IMG/VR virus record: IMGVR_UViG_3300028840_003497 | Location: 62,001 to 126,000 of that record | Direction: 5' to 3' (one strand) | Source of the DNA: a virus | DNA length: 64,000 bases | Shown here: one piece after another, positions 41,601-49,341 of the stretch | Position numbering within the stretch: the first letter of the stretch is position 1 | How the letters are laid out: every line of letters begins with the position of its first letter | Program-made: the position numbers and the translations under genes | Notes under the pieces: generated by a model | Databases searched by the model: none | What the model saw: the letters and a program-made list of their open reading frames with translations, nothing else | What the model was told of the DNA's origin: nothing

Positions 41601-42531
41601 TCAATACAGAACACCCAGCAAGATCCTTGGCATGGACCCACCCATTGTTCGTCAAAAATGGATGTTCTGCTGTGCAAATTACCTCTGTACTATCAGCAAA
41701 CGAAACCACCCGTAAATCTGACACATCGATAAGCCTGCTCCCGACGCTTTTAACACGCCCGTGACCAACAGCATTCAGCACCACATCGCCATCACGAATT
41801 TCCTCGATGGGAACTTCTTCATCTGGCGTAAGAACATGAGTCCCCTTCACAAAACATTCGTCCGAGACTATTGTACCAAAGTGAGAGTACATCGATTCTG
41901 GATACTTGAACCCATCATCACGAGATAGAGACTGTAACAACGCGATAACGAAGTCCGGCGGATCCCCATTGCTCTCCAGCTCATCGAACTCGCAGCGCGA
42001 CTGCTTGATGATCCCCACACGCGCGTCCGGCATCATCCCGAGAATTCGATTCTTCCACTGCTGAACCAAGAAGTCTTTATGAACAAGGATCAGCGTTCTC
42101 CGCCCCATTCTCCGAGCAAACTCTAAAGCCATTATTGTCTTACCCGCACCAGGAGGAGCCTGAAGAAGAGCGCCGCCCCACTTCCTGTTCTCCAGGGCAA
42201 GTGCTAGTTCATCTAGAGCATCCGCCTGCTCAGCAAACGGACCCTCGGCTTTGAAATTCGTCTGAAGATCTTGCATGGGCTTGCCGTATGAGACGTCCAG
42301 AACCTCCTCATGATCCCCAGAACGTCGCTCCAGATAGTAGTATCTCGGAACACCGATGAGACCCCTTTCGTCGTCCTCCTCGAACAAAAAAATGGGTTTC
42401 GGATCCTCCTTGGTCTGGATGTCCGTCGTCTTCCGTGGCTGAATCGTCAGTTCCTGCTTGATATTGTCAACCTGATACTTGTTCAACTCATCAAGCTGGA
42501 GCCAAGCCATACCAGAAATAATAACCTTCAA
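38638..42531 (-). CDS. UvsW/DEAD-type SF2 helicase with two inteins
   Basis: Exteins total 515 aa. Visible motifs are Q-like PPGAGKT (Walker A, 126-132), TATP (motif III-like), DE-CHR (motif II split by intein 1 after residue 225) and IVGRIQRW (motif VI). The C-terminal half has CEVACPW and CKQK cysteines that may bind zinc. T4 UvsW-like enzymes remodel branched DNA and RNA-DNA hybrids. It sits among SSB, DnaB and DnaC genes. A stem-loop lies just upstream. Confidence 0.85.
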   Translation of the reverse strand: MKVIISGMAWLQLDELNKYQVDNIKQELTIQPRKTTDIQTKEDPKPIFLFEEDDERGLIGVPRYYYLERRSGDHEEVLDVSYGKPMQDLQTNFKAEGPFAEQADALDELALALENRKWGGALLQAPPGAGKTIMALEFARRMGRRTLILVHKDFLVQQWKNRILGMMPDARVGIIKQSRCEFDELESNGDPPDFVIALLQSLSRDDGFKYPESMYSHFGTIVSDECFVKGTHVLTPDEEVPIEEIRDGDVVLNAVGHGRVKSVGSRLIDVSDLRVVSFADSTEVICTAEHPFLTNNGWVHAKDLAGCSVLTHSECIGMMRRYGTCKNSVVSDVQEAEFCEGRSEVLFEEVFWSGEAQAAGDVRVLRGGGDEAEEDKILFDILSAEMDVGEFQPFYEEAFRRCIKMAQEESAGARGSFASDESVESDVIRKGEKEGVSFFEEHGASSSGEGWKRDRNDRSSIDALGCSRERVEARGGDQNDGQARESRQISRVLQSGLGEQEEDGGCGGGRSVTQTSQSSGAGCKKRSMLNGIRVESVEVLKREDLERFAICTEGDRVRVYNLNVSGHPSYILETGAVVHNCHRVGAGSWAGIIPRFKAAWRLGVTATPRRKDGSQDVFFKHISPITYSVHTKMMRPKLRRVITDSTLKRISRGKYQVSIDNLNSGQIVNQLAADKFRTRHIVDDMVKAVQAGRKLMVVSERLEHLKEMAEQLGGILFGLDLDFVPRIDFYTGQWFSGEVWKETKRGKRGNILHRKGEMKLKNRTSEELAHAESANVIFATKQMCVDGDSIVVDADTGEPLFVRDLCGEEGVRLLSYREGVGDFVPNKIVKAWKTGVKDVLKISCGRGGDNRSVMSLSVSGDHRVMSQRGWVRSDEIVVGDWLMIPGNAQLDGKSDVEVNEAALMGYFIGDGNTSQLASGQAAFFNIDKDIVDNVSFLLSEYNAALCEKDKEPGKYRVVLGGKNGGGVKSKFRKLAESHGLDGCRAWEKKLSDRLLFCDRESAGALIAALIDTDGNVGRKKLEISHCSSSRKLAYQVQHMLLGHGIISFVRSAKRSNSVRRRRYWTVKVAGMFWIKKMMDFVGPYLMPRKRKMLSDLCKLDRAEDGVGLRIPEEQWIHAMRVLRSQGLRKKDIIGSVAVPVGGSIHRNGVHRSLLKSVADATNNEMLLEWSNSDALWVRVVSVESVRSRDVYDFTMEGESNFLCDGFVVHNCEEGLDIPSIDVLVMATPISDVEQIVGRIQRWCFPQDGKCEVACPWRAGKCKQKPQPIVVDVVDEMIVQLNPKYRRRMRFYKKLGTL
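38902..40182 (-). mobile_element. Intein 2 of the helicase (LAGLIDADG type)
   Basis: 427 residues from CVDGDSIVVDA to FVVHN with Cys as the next extein residue. Two endonuclease helices, LMGYFIGDGNTS and LIAALIDTDGNVG, show a canonical LAGLIDADG pair. It splits the TKQM-CEEGLDIP region of the second RecA-like domain. Confidence 0.9.
40792..41856 (-). mobile_element. Intein 1 of the helicase, whose linker overlaps a homing endonuclease gene
   Basis: 355 residues from CFVKGTHVLTPDEE to AVVHN, with Cys next in the extein. Block B is CTAEHPFLT. The last 50 residues (VYNLNVSGHPSYILETGAVVHN) form the C-splicing region. The middle (about 97-305) is low-complexity and charged with no in-frame endonuclease motif. 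That stretch is exactly the region overlapped by the nested gene at 40845-41567. The intein frame stays open throughout. Confidence 0.88.
40845..41567 (-). CDS. Nested Vsr-like (EDxHD-type) homing endonuclease with zinc fingers, out of frame in intein 1
   Basis: A 240-aa gene in the +1 frame of the intein. The N-terminus has two zinc-finger-like units (CQMCRKPNSVRAGRKYCSRKC and CEYCGVV...CSTSCQ). A helical middle follows, then YKVDLANRKRMVAVEVDGRSH and KGRCLMGLGWKVLRFSNERI, the EVDG and WKVLRF pattern of Vsr/EDxHD homing nucleases. GGAGAT just before the ATG may allow translation. It would cut the intein-free site. Confidence in coding is high from its composition. Confidence 0.85.
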   Translation of the reverse strand: MGRAKTQSCQMCRKPNSVRAGRKYCSRKCSGAARRKRQAMCEYCGVVETKQKRTRFCSTSCQRKWMSENSSLFTKKLSDAVLKWHKKNPQVREEASRRMKVSNPMSLEKVRRKVSRSLRSMGHRPPVRGGNGTGMTVPQLMLLDALGKGWKPEVAIRTMVKRVNPDRYPASYKVDLANRKRMVAVEVDGRSHKLLSRREQDAKKGRCLMGLGWKVLRFSNERILSDLPSVLREIESVFTT

Positions 42532-42559
42532 CCTTCAACCTCCAACAAACCGGACCGCG

Positions 42560-42579
42560 CAGTGACCAAAAGGCCACTG
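42560..42579 (-). promoter_or_regulatory. Stem-loop upstream of the helicase gene
   Basis: CAGTGGCC TTTT GGTCACTG forms an 8-bp hairpin with one wobble pair. No T run follows, so a terminator is unlikely. A translation or mRNA-stability role is possible. Tandem GGTTGAA units follow before the start codon. Confidence 0.45.
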
Positions 42580-42594
42580 TCGATCCTTCATTTT

Positions 42595-43482
42595 CTAAAA
42601 TGGAAGATCTCCGTCATCCTGATTGTTTCCAGGACTGAATCTTCCACTACTATCCTGACCACCACCGTAACCGGCCCCCTCGGACCGAGCACCACCACCT
42701 TTTTGACCACTACCGCCACCCATTCCGACGATCTTTGCCATCGTCTCGTAGGAAAGCGGTCTACAAATGTCGTGCCAGTTGCTAATGGGTTCCACATTCA
42801 AGGCATCCGGATCCGCGCCGTGCTGCTGCAGGAATTTAACATAATCCTCTGGAGCAACCCGATCAATGTACTCCCAGGTCTCACCGATACCGGCCTCTTT
42901 ATCGCCGCTTCGGCTCGTATCCCAAACCGTACCCTCCAGACTCTTGCCACGTCGCTCTGCCTGCCACAACAGTTTCTTAAGGACGCCAGGACTCTTCTTG
43001 CTACCCTTCTTCGCGCCAAGAACAACCCGAGGGAAAGCGTCCTCGTGGATCGTGCCTTCCTTGTCCTCCCAAGTTCGATGATGGAGCTTGATACTTCCAT
43101 CATCCAGATACTCAACCTGACCCATGTCAATACCACTGAACATTCCAATGAACGAAGGCCAGTCGTCTCCACCCTCTTTCATGCAAAGCGGGCATCCTCG
43201 ATCATCAATGTTGTTCTTTGCCAAGCATAACGCGTTCCAGTACCCACAACCACGCCACTTGTATAGCCCGTGCTCGTAGTAAGAGAATGGAGATCCATCC
43301 AAAAACAAAAACCGATGTGTAACCGGCTTGCCAGGGAATAGTGGATTTTCCGAAGCGTCCTGCATCCTGAAGCGAAAACGGTAAAGTCGTTCCTCTTCCG
43401 AGAACTTGCCTCCGCCTTCTCCATCTCCGGTGTCTTCGTCGGGAGGAAGATCCCAACCTCTCTGTCCATAATTGCCAATCAT
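42595..43482 (-). CDS. Single-stranded DNA-binding protein, T4 gp32-like
   Basis: Start chosen at MIGNYGQRGW after GGAGAGAGAC. The acidic C-terminal tail DDGDLPF is the partner-binding tail typical of SSB. CGYWNALCLAKNNIDDRGCPLC gives a zinc site like that in gp32. The middle is rich in strands and aromatics. It protects single-stranded DNA and recruits replication and recombination proteins. Its promoter lies about 85 bases upstream. Confidence 0.8.
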   Translation of the reverse strand: MIGNYGQRGWDLPPDEDTGDGEGGGKFSEEERLYRFRFRMQDASENPLFPGKPVTHRFLFLDGSPFSYYEHGLYKWRGCGYWNALCLAKNNIDDRGCPLCMKEGGDDWPSFIGMFSGIDMGQVEYLDDGSIKLHHRTWEDKEGTIHEDAFPRVVLGAKKGSKKSPGVLKKLLWQAERRGKSLEGTVWDTSRSGDKEAGIGETWEYIDRVAPEDYVKFLQQHGADPDALNVEPISNWHDICRPLSYETMAKIVGMGGGSGQKGGGARSEGAGYGGGQDSSGRFSPGNNQDDGDLPF

Positions 43483-43566
43483 GTCTCTCTCCTTCTGTGC
43501 TCTTAGCACTAATTAAAGTCTTACAGATCTCTCTGAGATCAGGCGACTAACCTCCTGCGACTCGCG

Positions 43567-43595
43567 ATAATGCACCATCCGTTGCCGTTTGTCAA
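43567..43595 (-). promoter_or_regulatory. Sigma70-type promoter for the SSB gene
   Basis: TTGACA at 43595-43590, 17-base spacer, CATTAT at 43572-43567, with AACGG after the -35. It overlaps the end of the dnaB gene upstream. Confidence 0.6.
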
Positions 43596-43600
43596 CAGGA

Positions 43601-46204
43601 TCAGAACGGCACTTCCTCACTATCCTCGTACTCATCCGTGTCGTCAGGGATCTCGTCATATTTCATCGAGTCGAAATCCCAGTCAGACAAAACCACATCT
43701 TTCGAAATCTGTCCTCGTCGGAGCTTGAGAGCTTTGAATTTCAAAACCTTGTCATCCCTGTCATCCTTCGACTGCTCCAACGCAAAGACAGCATGAGCAT
43801 CCTGGCCAATCTCGTCAGCAAGCGCAATCGTTCCCAGACGAGCACCTCCCCCTTTTTTCTCGCTCAACTCCGCTGTTCTGTTCTGTTGGGCAAATCCACA
43901 ACAAGCAAATCCAAGCCGTTTAGCAGCACTCTTCATCCACTCCAGAGCACCAATTGCTCTCTCTCGCCTGTCGCCACTGATTTTCAGATCATAGATAGAG
44001 TCTACGGCGACCATATCTGGCTGACACGCACGGATAGCTGCTTCGATGCCTTTTGGTGAAAGATCATCATCAGAATCCATGATCCACAGGTTCTTCAACG
44101 AGCGACTTTTTACAATAGTATTCTCAAGACTTGGAATAGCGAAATCCGATAACTGCCCATGAATAAGATCCTTGTAACTGACGTTCGCTTCGACCACGAA
44201 GAACCTCTCAGCAATCTCCTCTTTGCTCATCTCCGGAGACACGATGAGCGTACGATAACCTTCGGACCATGCGTGCCGGGCGGCAATAACCGCCACGAAT
44301 GTGTTGTGAACAACCATATCATTTGCCACGAACGCATGCCCATCCATAACCGTTAAATCGAACACCCTTTGGACACCGTCATATTTTATCGATTCAACTC
44401 TATCCCAATGATTAACTGTCAAATGTCTCAAGTGTTCTGCGTCAAACGCATCCAGGAAAGCTTCAAATATTCTTCTACTTACAGTTTTTCGTCTATACAA
44501 CTTATTAACGCTGATTCGAGTTGTCATACCTAAGACTGACGACATCGAATCATACCTAGCAACTCTTGGAGCATCAGGAAAACTATTCACTATTCTAAGC
44601 AACTCTTCCTTCAATACAGGTGTCACCGGTATATTGTCAATATTGGGATTAGTAGCATTCTCAAGCAACCCAACCTTGCTGCTTTTACCACCGACTATCG
44701 GGATATTGTTTTTGAACGCATCGTGGGATGTCGAGTAGATCCTGTACACCCAAGAATCAAACATCTCCCCGTTTAGCCTGACTGCTTTATACCGCACTCT
44801 CCCCTGTATCCCGAAGCGCAAGAACAATCGCTGCAACTGATCAATAAGCGTTTTAGATGCCAATCCCACTTCAGCAGTACAATGATCACGTCTGCCATTC
44901 TTGCCCTTGACAAGTGGAAATGACCCATCACAACTCCAAAATGCCCCGAGAAATTTCGCCAATGACTCATTATCATACTGAAATACTCTGTCTGGAATAG
45001 TCTTATTTTTAGACAATGATCTATCACACCCCCAACTATCCCACTTTTCCCAAAAGCTACGACCATTAATCCTGTAACGACCATCATCCTTTCCACGCGT
45101 CATCGGAACAAGTTCACTACCATATATTCGACAAAACCTTTGCACATGACCTATAATTACATTGTCAGCTTTTGTGAAGGTTGGTAGATCTTGCGTCACC
45201 CCACCATCTGCCAACATCATACCTATCAGCATGGATTCTTCATCTCTTACACTAATAGATTCAGTTGGCTCTGGAATCAATCCAGCAGACTCAACATAAT
45301 CTCCAACAACAAGTTCATCGGTTCTTTTCCATCCGTCAACAGTCATCATCGGATGCTCTGGCGTTTGAGACATCTCACGCCCACTATACAATCCAACCCT
45401 TAAACATTCCTTTGTTCCCATATCCAACCACGCATCTGGCGTAACAGGAACAATAGAGCCATCTGATTTTCTGGTAAGCACACAATCTTTGTCCTTTACA
45501 ATCTGTCCAATCGTCTTATACTTCCCCGTAGTTGAAATGTAGGATAATGTATCCATGTGTAGGCATTTGCCAACTCCGGGGCGGGCCACAAACATGGTCA
45601 GTGTCTTTGGCCACATCCCAGCTGTCATATGATCCAGTGTCGGCCATGGAAGCGGCACCCCACGATACCCTCCGGCAACCTTCTTGTACATATCCATTAC
45701 GCCGTCACCAAGAGCGGACATGGATTTTGGCATGCGCGTGCGCGCTAAATATTGGGAAGCCTCCACAATGGCCGTGACACCATTGGAAATCTCTTCCGGA
45801 TTCTCCTTTGTAAACGCGCTGGAAACCACATCCTGAGACACGTAGATGACATGACGAATCGCAGCAGCCTCACGAACAATTCCAGCGTAATGATCAACAT
45901 TAGCCACCGTGGCAACTGCATCAGTAAGATTCGCCAGAGCTATCCCCCCCCCGATCTTCTCTAGGTCGCCATTCTTTTTCAGGCGCTCCCCGAGAGTAAC
46001 GTGATCGACAGGCATGCCATCTGCATCCAAGGATGTCATCGCCTTGAAGATTCTGCGATGTGCTTCTACATAAAAATCCGCCTGCGTAATAACACCCTCG
46101 ATAACCCGAAGTGAATTATTATCCAGCAATATGGACCCCAGAACAGACACCTCGGCTTCATAATTGTAAGGCGGCACTCTCCCTCCAACATCAACCTCTT
46201 TCAA
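43601..46204 (-). CDS. dnaB: DnaB-type replicative helicase, intein-interrupted
   Basis: Exteins total 446 aa, normal for DnaB. The N-terminal domain (YNYEAEVSVLGSILLD) is typical. ARPGVGK-T is the Walker A, split by the intein after residue 213. LIVSPEMSKEEIAERFF, Walker B MVAVDSIYDLK and the C-terminal KALKLRRGQ blocks follow. It unwinds DNA at the phage fork and is loaded by the DnaC-like protein encoded just upstream. Confidence 0.93.
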   Translation of the reverse strand: MKEVDVGGRVPPYNYEAEVSVLGSILLDNNSLRVIEGVITQADFYVEAHRRIFKAMTSLDADGMPVDHVTLGERLKKNGDLEKIGGGIALANLTDAVATVANVDHYAGIVREAAAIRHVIYVSQDVVSSAFTKENPEEISNGVTAIVEASQYLARTRMPKSMSALGDGVMDMYKKVAGGYRGVPLPWPTLDHMTAGMWPKTLTMFVARPGVGKCLHMDTLSYISTTGKYKTIGQIVKDKDCVLTRKSDGSIVPVTPDAWLDMGTKECLRVGLYSGREMSQTPEHPMMTVDGWKRTDELVVGDYVESAGLIPEPTESISVRDEESMLIGMMLADGGVTQDLPTFTKADNVIIGHVQRFCRIYGSELVPMTRGKDDGRYRINGRSFWEKWDSWGCDRSLSKNKTIPDRVFQYDNESLAKFLGAFWSCDGSFPLVKGKNGRRDHCTAEVGLASKTLIDQLQRLFLRFGIQGRVRYKAVRLNGEMFDSWVYRIYSTSHDAFKNNIPIVGGKSSKVGLLENATNPNIDNIPVTPVLKEELLRIVNSFPDAPRVARYDSMSSVLGMTTRISVNKLYRRKTVSRRIFEAFLDAFDAEHLRHLTVNHWDRVESIKYDGVQRVFDLTVMDGHAFVANDMVVHNTFVAVIAARHAWSEGYRTLIVSPEMSKEEIAERFFVVEANVSYKDLIHGQLSDFAIPSLENTIVKSRSLKNLWIMDSDDDLSPKGIEAAIRACQPDMVAVDSIYDLKISGDRRERAIGALEWMKSAAKRLGFACCGFAQQNRTAELSEKKGGGARLGTIALADEIGQDAHAVFALEQSKDDRDDKVLKFKALKLRRGQISKDVVLSDWDFDSMKYDEIPDDTDEYEDSEEVPF
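44303..45565 (-). mobile_element. Intein in DnaB (LAGLIDADG type)
   Basis: 421 residues, CLHMDTLSYIST to MVVHN, followed by Thr. The endonuclease helices are MLIGMMLADGGV and KFLGAFWSCDGSF. Insertion in the P-loop of DnaB is a common intein site in bacteria and phages. Confidence 0.9.
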
Positions 46205-46231
46205 TATTCTACCTCCACTAATTTTGGAATT

Positions 46232-46882
46232 TCATATGTTACGAATTGCCTGCCGAGCTATCTCTTCGCGCTTATCCTCCCCGTACACATGGATAGCCAT
46301 AACATGCTCCTTGAGAGAATGTAGTGTGGACGGCTTGAGAATATCCGACATGGCTTCGCCCTTACCCTTGAGAACCGCATTGGTCGTGATGATCGTCACC
46401 AACTGATTCGCATTTCTCGTACGAATAAGTTCATCAAACAGACGCTCCCCGAAACCAGTTCGGTCCAGTGTGCCCTTGCCAAGATCGTCCAGCACAAGAA
46501 CATCAACCTTCATCGCACGATCCCAGTACGTATCATCTTCGTCAAAGTGATCCTTGCTAATTACAAGACTTTTCAGTGAAGCCGCCTCAATAAACATTAC
46601 CGTGCTGAATCTCCGACGGAACTCCTTGGCGATTATCGCCGCCATCGAAGTCTTACCAGTACCATTCGCTCCCCACAGAAGCATGCCGAGTCCCTGCTCG
46701 CGCATATCCTCCATTTTACGAATGTAACTCTTTAAGATATCGCGCGGGCTCTTCGACTCGCGCTCATCGGCAATATCCGAAACGCCATCACAGTCGACGT
46801 TCCAGTACCGCTTCGGAAGCCGCATCCGAACAAGATCATCCTTCGTTAATTTTCTACGTCTCAGTGTCACAACCTGACCCAT
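46232..46882 (-). CDS. DnaC/IstB-like helicase loader, AAA+ ATPase
   Basis: Start set at MGQVVTLRRRK; the longer frame lies in the preceding gene. GANGTGKTS is Walker A, VLVLDDLGK Walker B, and TIITTNA a sensor region. The protein loads DnaB onto DNA in an ATP-dependent manner. At 216 aa it is short but within range for DnaC-like loaders. Confidence 0.85.
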   Translation of the reverse strand: MGQVVTLRRRKLTKDDLVRMRLPKRYWNVDCDGVSDIADERESKSPRDILKSYIRKMEDMREQGLGMLLWGANGTGKTSMAAIIAKEFRRRFSTVMFIEAASLKSLVISKDHFDEDDTYWDRAMKVDVLVLDDLGKGTLDRTGFGERLFDELIRTRNANQLVTIITTNAVLKGKGEAMSDILKPSTLHSLKEHVMAIHVYGEDKREEIARQAIRNI

Positions 46883-46887
46883 AATAA

Positions 46888-47457
46888 TCACCAGCCATGC
46901 CCAAACGCTTCGTCCTCCGGCTCCTTGTACTCGTCCGAATCGCTCCGCACCTGGGACACGCTCCTTGATGCTACAAACGGCAACCCGCGCTCCGCCATGG
47001 GGAAGATTCGGTCTCGACCACCCCAGAGAAGCTCGACTGTTGGAATCCCAGTCAAGCCACCCTGCCTGCTCTTGACCATCTCTTCCCAATTATCACAGAG
47101 GTAAAAGATCGCCTTCTTTACAAGTTCGCCTCCATACGCCTCTAACAACTTCTTCGCCAACACTCTCTGCTTCACACCCCACCATACTTGGCTTGATGGC
47201 AGTGTCACACTCCAACTGATGCGCTTCGTGATTGCCTCACGAAACCATCCCTGAACATGCTTAGATGTTAACACCTTCCCGAAGGTTTGTCCACATTCAG
47301 TGTTTTCTAGCTCTAACTCTGGCAGTCTGACCTTCGCCGATTTTGCATCCCTCTCGGCCTTTCGGGACCGCTTGGCAATCCTCGACTTCTCGGTCTCTGC
47401 CTTCACCTGTGGAATACGTTTTTTCAACGCACCAAGGCTAAACCTTTTTGTCATCAC
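46888..47457 (-). CDS. Possible replication-associated protein, 189 aa
   Basis: The basic N-terminus (KSRIAKRSRKAERDAKSAK) and helical core, with WWGVKQRVLAKKLLEAYGG, lie directly upstream of the dnaC-like gene. This suggests an origin-binding or loader-partner role, but no motif proves it. Confidence 0.5.
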   Translation of the reverse strand: MMTKRFSLGALKKRIPQVKAETEKSRIAKRSRKAERDAKSAKVRLPELELENTECGQTFGKVLTSKHVQGWFREAITKRISWSVTLPSSQVWWGVKQRVLAKKLLEAYGGELVKKAIFYLCDNWEEMVKSRQGGLTGIPTVELLWGGRDRIFPMAERGLPFVASRSVSQVRSDSDEYKEPEDEAFGHGW

Positions 47458-47701
47458 GACCCTCCATGACTGTAACCATATGACCCAACACTCGCCGCTT
47501 CATCCCCTTCACAAGAACGAGCAGTTCGACCCATGTCTCCTGGTAATCTCTACCAACCTCAACCTGACAACGATCCGAAAATTCCCGCGCCTCGTAGTCA
47601 TTCATGTCAGTAATTGTCTCACGCCAAGATCGCGCATCATGAACAATGCCGACCCCCCAAACAGTCCTTACTTTATCTCCGATGAAGATCGTGCGAGCCA
47701 A
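47438..47701 (-). CDS. Hypothetical protein, 87 aa, TTG start
   Basis: ARTIFIGDKVRTVWGVGIVH is strand-rich and the rest helical. The TTG is used because no upstream ATG exists. Weak ribosome binding site. Unknown. Confidence 0.5.
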   Translation of the reverse strand: MARTIFIGDKVRTVWGVGIVHDARSWRETITDMNDYEAREFSDRCQVEVGRDYQETWVELLVLVKGMKRRVLGHMVTVMEGRDDKKV

Positions 47702-48099
47702 CCTAATACCTCAAACTTCCTAGCCACTACAGGCCGAAGTATTTCATCATGATCCAACATCCACATAGGCGTCCGAAATGTCACCCGCGTCCAGGACCAC
47801 CCGTCAGCCCGCAGGATCGCCTTGCAAACCTCGTCGGCATCCAAACCCGGATGATTACTCACAACGGCACACACGGCCTCCTGTAGCCTGCAGATCCGAT
47901 CCTGCCAGGGCTGTCCTGCATCCTGATCCTCAATCGTTATCGTAACGCCATCTCCGAGTTCAACGAAGGGCCTGTCTGTCCCTGTCAAAAATCTCAGTTT
48001 CTGAACGGTCTGCCCCATTTCATAAAGAATCAACCCGCCCAGATCCAGATCAGAATCCTGGGACATAACGATAGAAACACCTTCGTTTGTCACTTCCAC
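47668..48099 (-). CDS. Hypothetical protein, 143 aa, GTG start
   Basis: Mixed alpha/beta (VSIVMSQDSDLDLGGLIL). Possible small fold similar to phage proteins with a HHxH-free zinc site; none visible. Not recognised. Confidence 0.5.
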   Translation of the reverse strand: MEVTNEGVSIVMSQDSDLDLGGLILYEMGQTVQKLRFLTGTDRPFVELGDGVTITIEDQDAGQPWQDRICRLQEAVCAVVSNHPGLDADEVCKAILRADGWSWTRVTFRTPMWMLDHDEILRPVVARKFEVLGWLARSSSEIK

Positions 48100-48485
48100 C
48101 TCTGCTTCGCTTGCTGAAAGACATCCGCTGCATGCCGTGAAGAAATATCGTCATCGTACAGCGCCCAGTTCAATAGGGCTGTCACATACATTGTTCCCTC
48201 TTCACCGAGATCCTCCCCCCATTTCTCCGCCACAAAACTATGATGATACAACCCGGTCAGATTCCCTGGGTACATCGTGTAGCAACGACCATCGCGTCTC
48301 ATGATCGACAACGTTACACCACCACCAATGACTTTTTTTATCTCATCGGAAACCGGTGTCGCGAGCAACTGGTAAACCAACCCGTTTCCCGGTGCCCAGC
48401 GGATCATTGACGTAGGACCAGTGACCTGCGCCTCTACTTTTCCCTCCGGTGGAACATTTAATTTGATCAAATTATTGCTTTCCAT
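48090..48485 (-). CDS. Hypothetical protein, 131 aa
   Basis: Beta-rich with GRCYTMYPGNLTGLYHH. GGAGGTTGA precedes the ATG. No family. Confidence 0.5.
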   Translation of the reverse strand: MESNNLIKLNVPPEGKVEAQVTGPTSMIRWAPGNGLVYQLLATPVSDEIKKVIGGGVTLSIMRRDGRCYTMYPGNLTGLYHHSFVAEKWGEDLGEEGTMYVTALLNWALYDDDISSRHAADVFQQAKQRWK

Positions 48486-48557
48486 TCAACCTCCTCCCGG
48501 ATCCCCCGGGTGATCTTGGTTTAACAATGGAGATGATCGCTCAATCTGCGATCAGAG

Positions 48558-48872
48558 TCAACTTCCGGATGCCCTATTCTTGGGAGAACCTCTAGCATTG
48601 TCCTCCTCCGTCACGTAATCCAAGTCTATCTTGATTCTATACTTGCCAGCTATAGCAGCCAGAAACGCTCGCAACGATGAAGCCACGTATCCATTCCTTC
48701 CTACAACCTGACCGACATCTTTTGGATTAGTGTACAACTCCGCCGTAATCCTGTACGGACCAGGGCGAATATTCACTTCTACATCGTCCGGATGATCCAC
48801 GAAGTGGCGAACAATCCCGACAACTTCTTGAACCGCTAATATAATTTCTGGCCCAACCCGTGTGCTACCCAT
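48558..48872 (-). CDS. KhpA-like KH-domain RNA-binding protein
   Basis: PKDVGQVVGRNGYVASSLRAFL is a KH domain with the GxxG loop (GRNG, 58-61) flanked by helices. VEVNIRPGPYRITAE precedes it. Bacterial KhpA binds RNA and affects sRNA, translation and cell elongation. About 104 aa, near KhpA length. Here it probably assists phage RNA metabolism. Confidence 0.8.
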   Translation of the reverse strand: MGSTRVGPEIILAVQEVVGIVRHFVDHPDDVEVNIRPGPYRITAELYTNPKDVGQVVGRNGYVASSLRAFLAAIAGKYRIKIDLDYVTEEDNARGSPKNRASGS

Positions 48873-48881
48873 GACAACCTC

Positions 48882-49199
48882 TCAAAAACCGACGTCTCTT
48901 TTCATCTCCGCCTCATGCTCACGTCTTGCCTCAACAAGTCTAGATGCTTCTTCCATAGAGATGCCACGAGATCTTAGACCGTTAGTTCTGCGCGCCCGAG
49001 CCCGCGCCGCATGCAACTCTTTAACCTGCTGGCTGTATCTCTTAAAAATCCGACGCAGTTTCATTTTGACATCAGCAGGAATATTACCCTCGGACTCAAA
49101 ATACATGCGTGTCCTATCGATAAAATCCCGCGTTTTAGGTGTAACCTTGATACTTCGAAGATCTCTGAGAATCTCCCCAACAGTCATCGTCTCAAACAT
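48882..49199 (-). CDS. Hypothetical protein, 105 aa
   Basis: Basic helical protein (KTRDFIDRTRMYFES then RARARRTNGLRSR). AAAGGTTGAC precedes the ATG, and the promoter is about 35 bases upstream. No family. Confidence 0.5.
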   Translation of the reverse strand: MFETMTVGEILRDLRSIKVTPKTRDFIDRTRMYFESEGNIPADVKMKLRRIFKRYSQQVKELHAARARARRTNGLRSRGISMEEASRLVEARREHEAEMKRDVGF

Positions 49200-49232
49200 G
49201 TCAACCTTTCAGCATTCTGATCAGACCCTCCC

Positions 49233-49262
49233 TTTATAAACCATAACGATGACCGTTGTCAA
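49233..49262 (-). promoter_or_regulatory. Sigma70-type promoter for the KH-protein unit
   Basis: TTGACA at 49262-49257, 18-base spacer, TATAAA at 49238-49233. The best -10 match in the window. Confidence 0.65.
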
Positions 49263-49283
49263 ACGCGAGCTGGTCGGAGTCTT

Positions 49284-49299
49284 GCGAACTCAAGTTCGC
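49284..49299. repeat. Interspersed palindrome copy 7
   Basis: GCGAACTCAAGTTCGC, 43 bases past the stop of the DUF932 gene and just upstream of the next promoter. Confidence 0.75.
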
Positions 49300-49341
49300 G
49301 GGAATATTCGACTCAATTGTTAGGGTAAGTATTGGGAGGGG

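Noticed and set aside
42560-42579. An intrinsic terminator
   Set aside because: The hairpin has no following T run in either direction.
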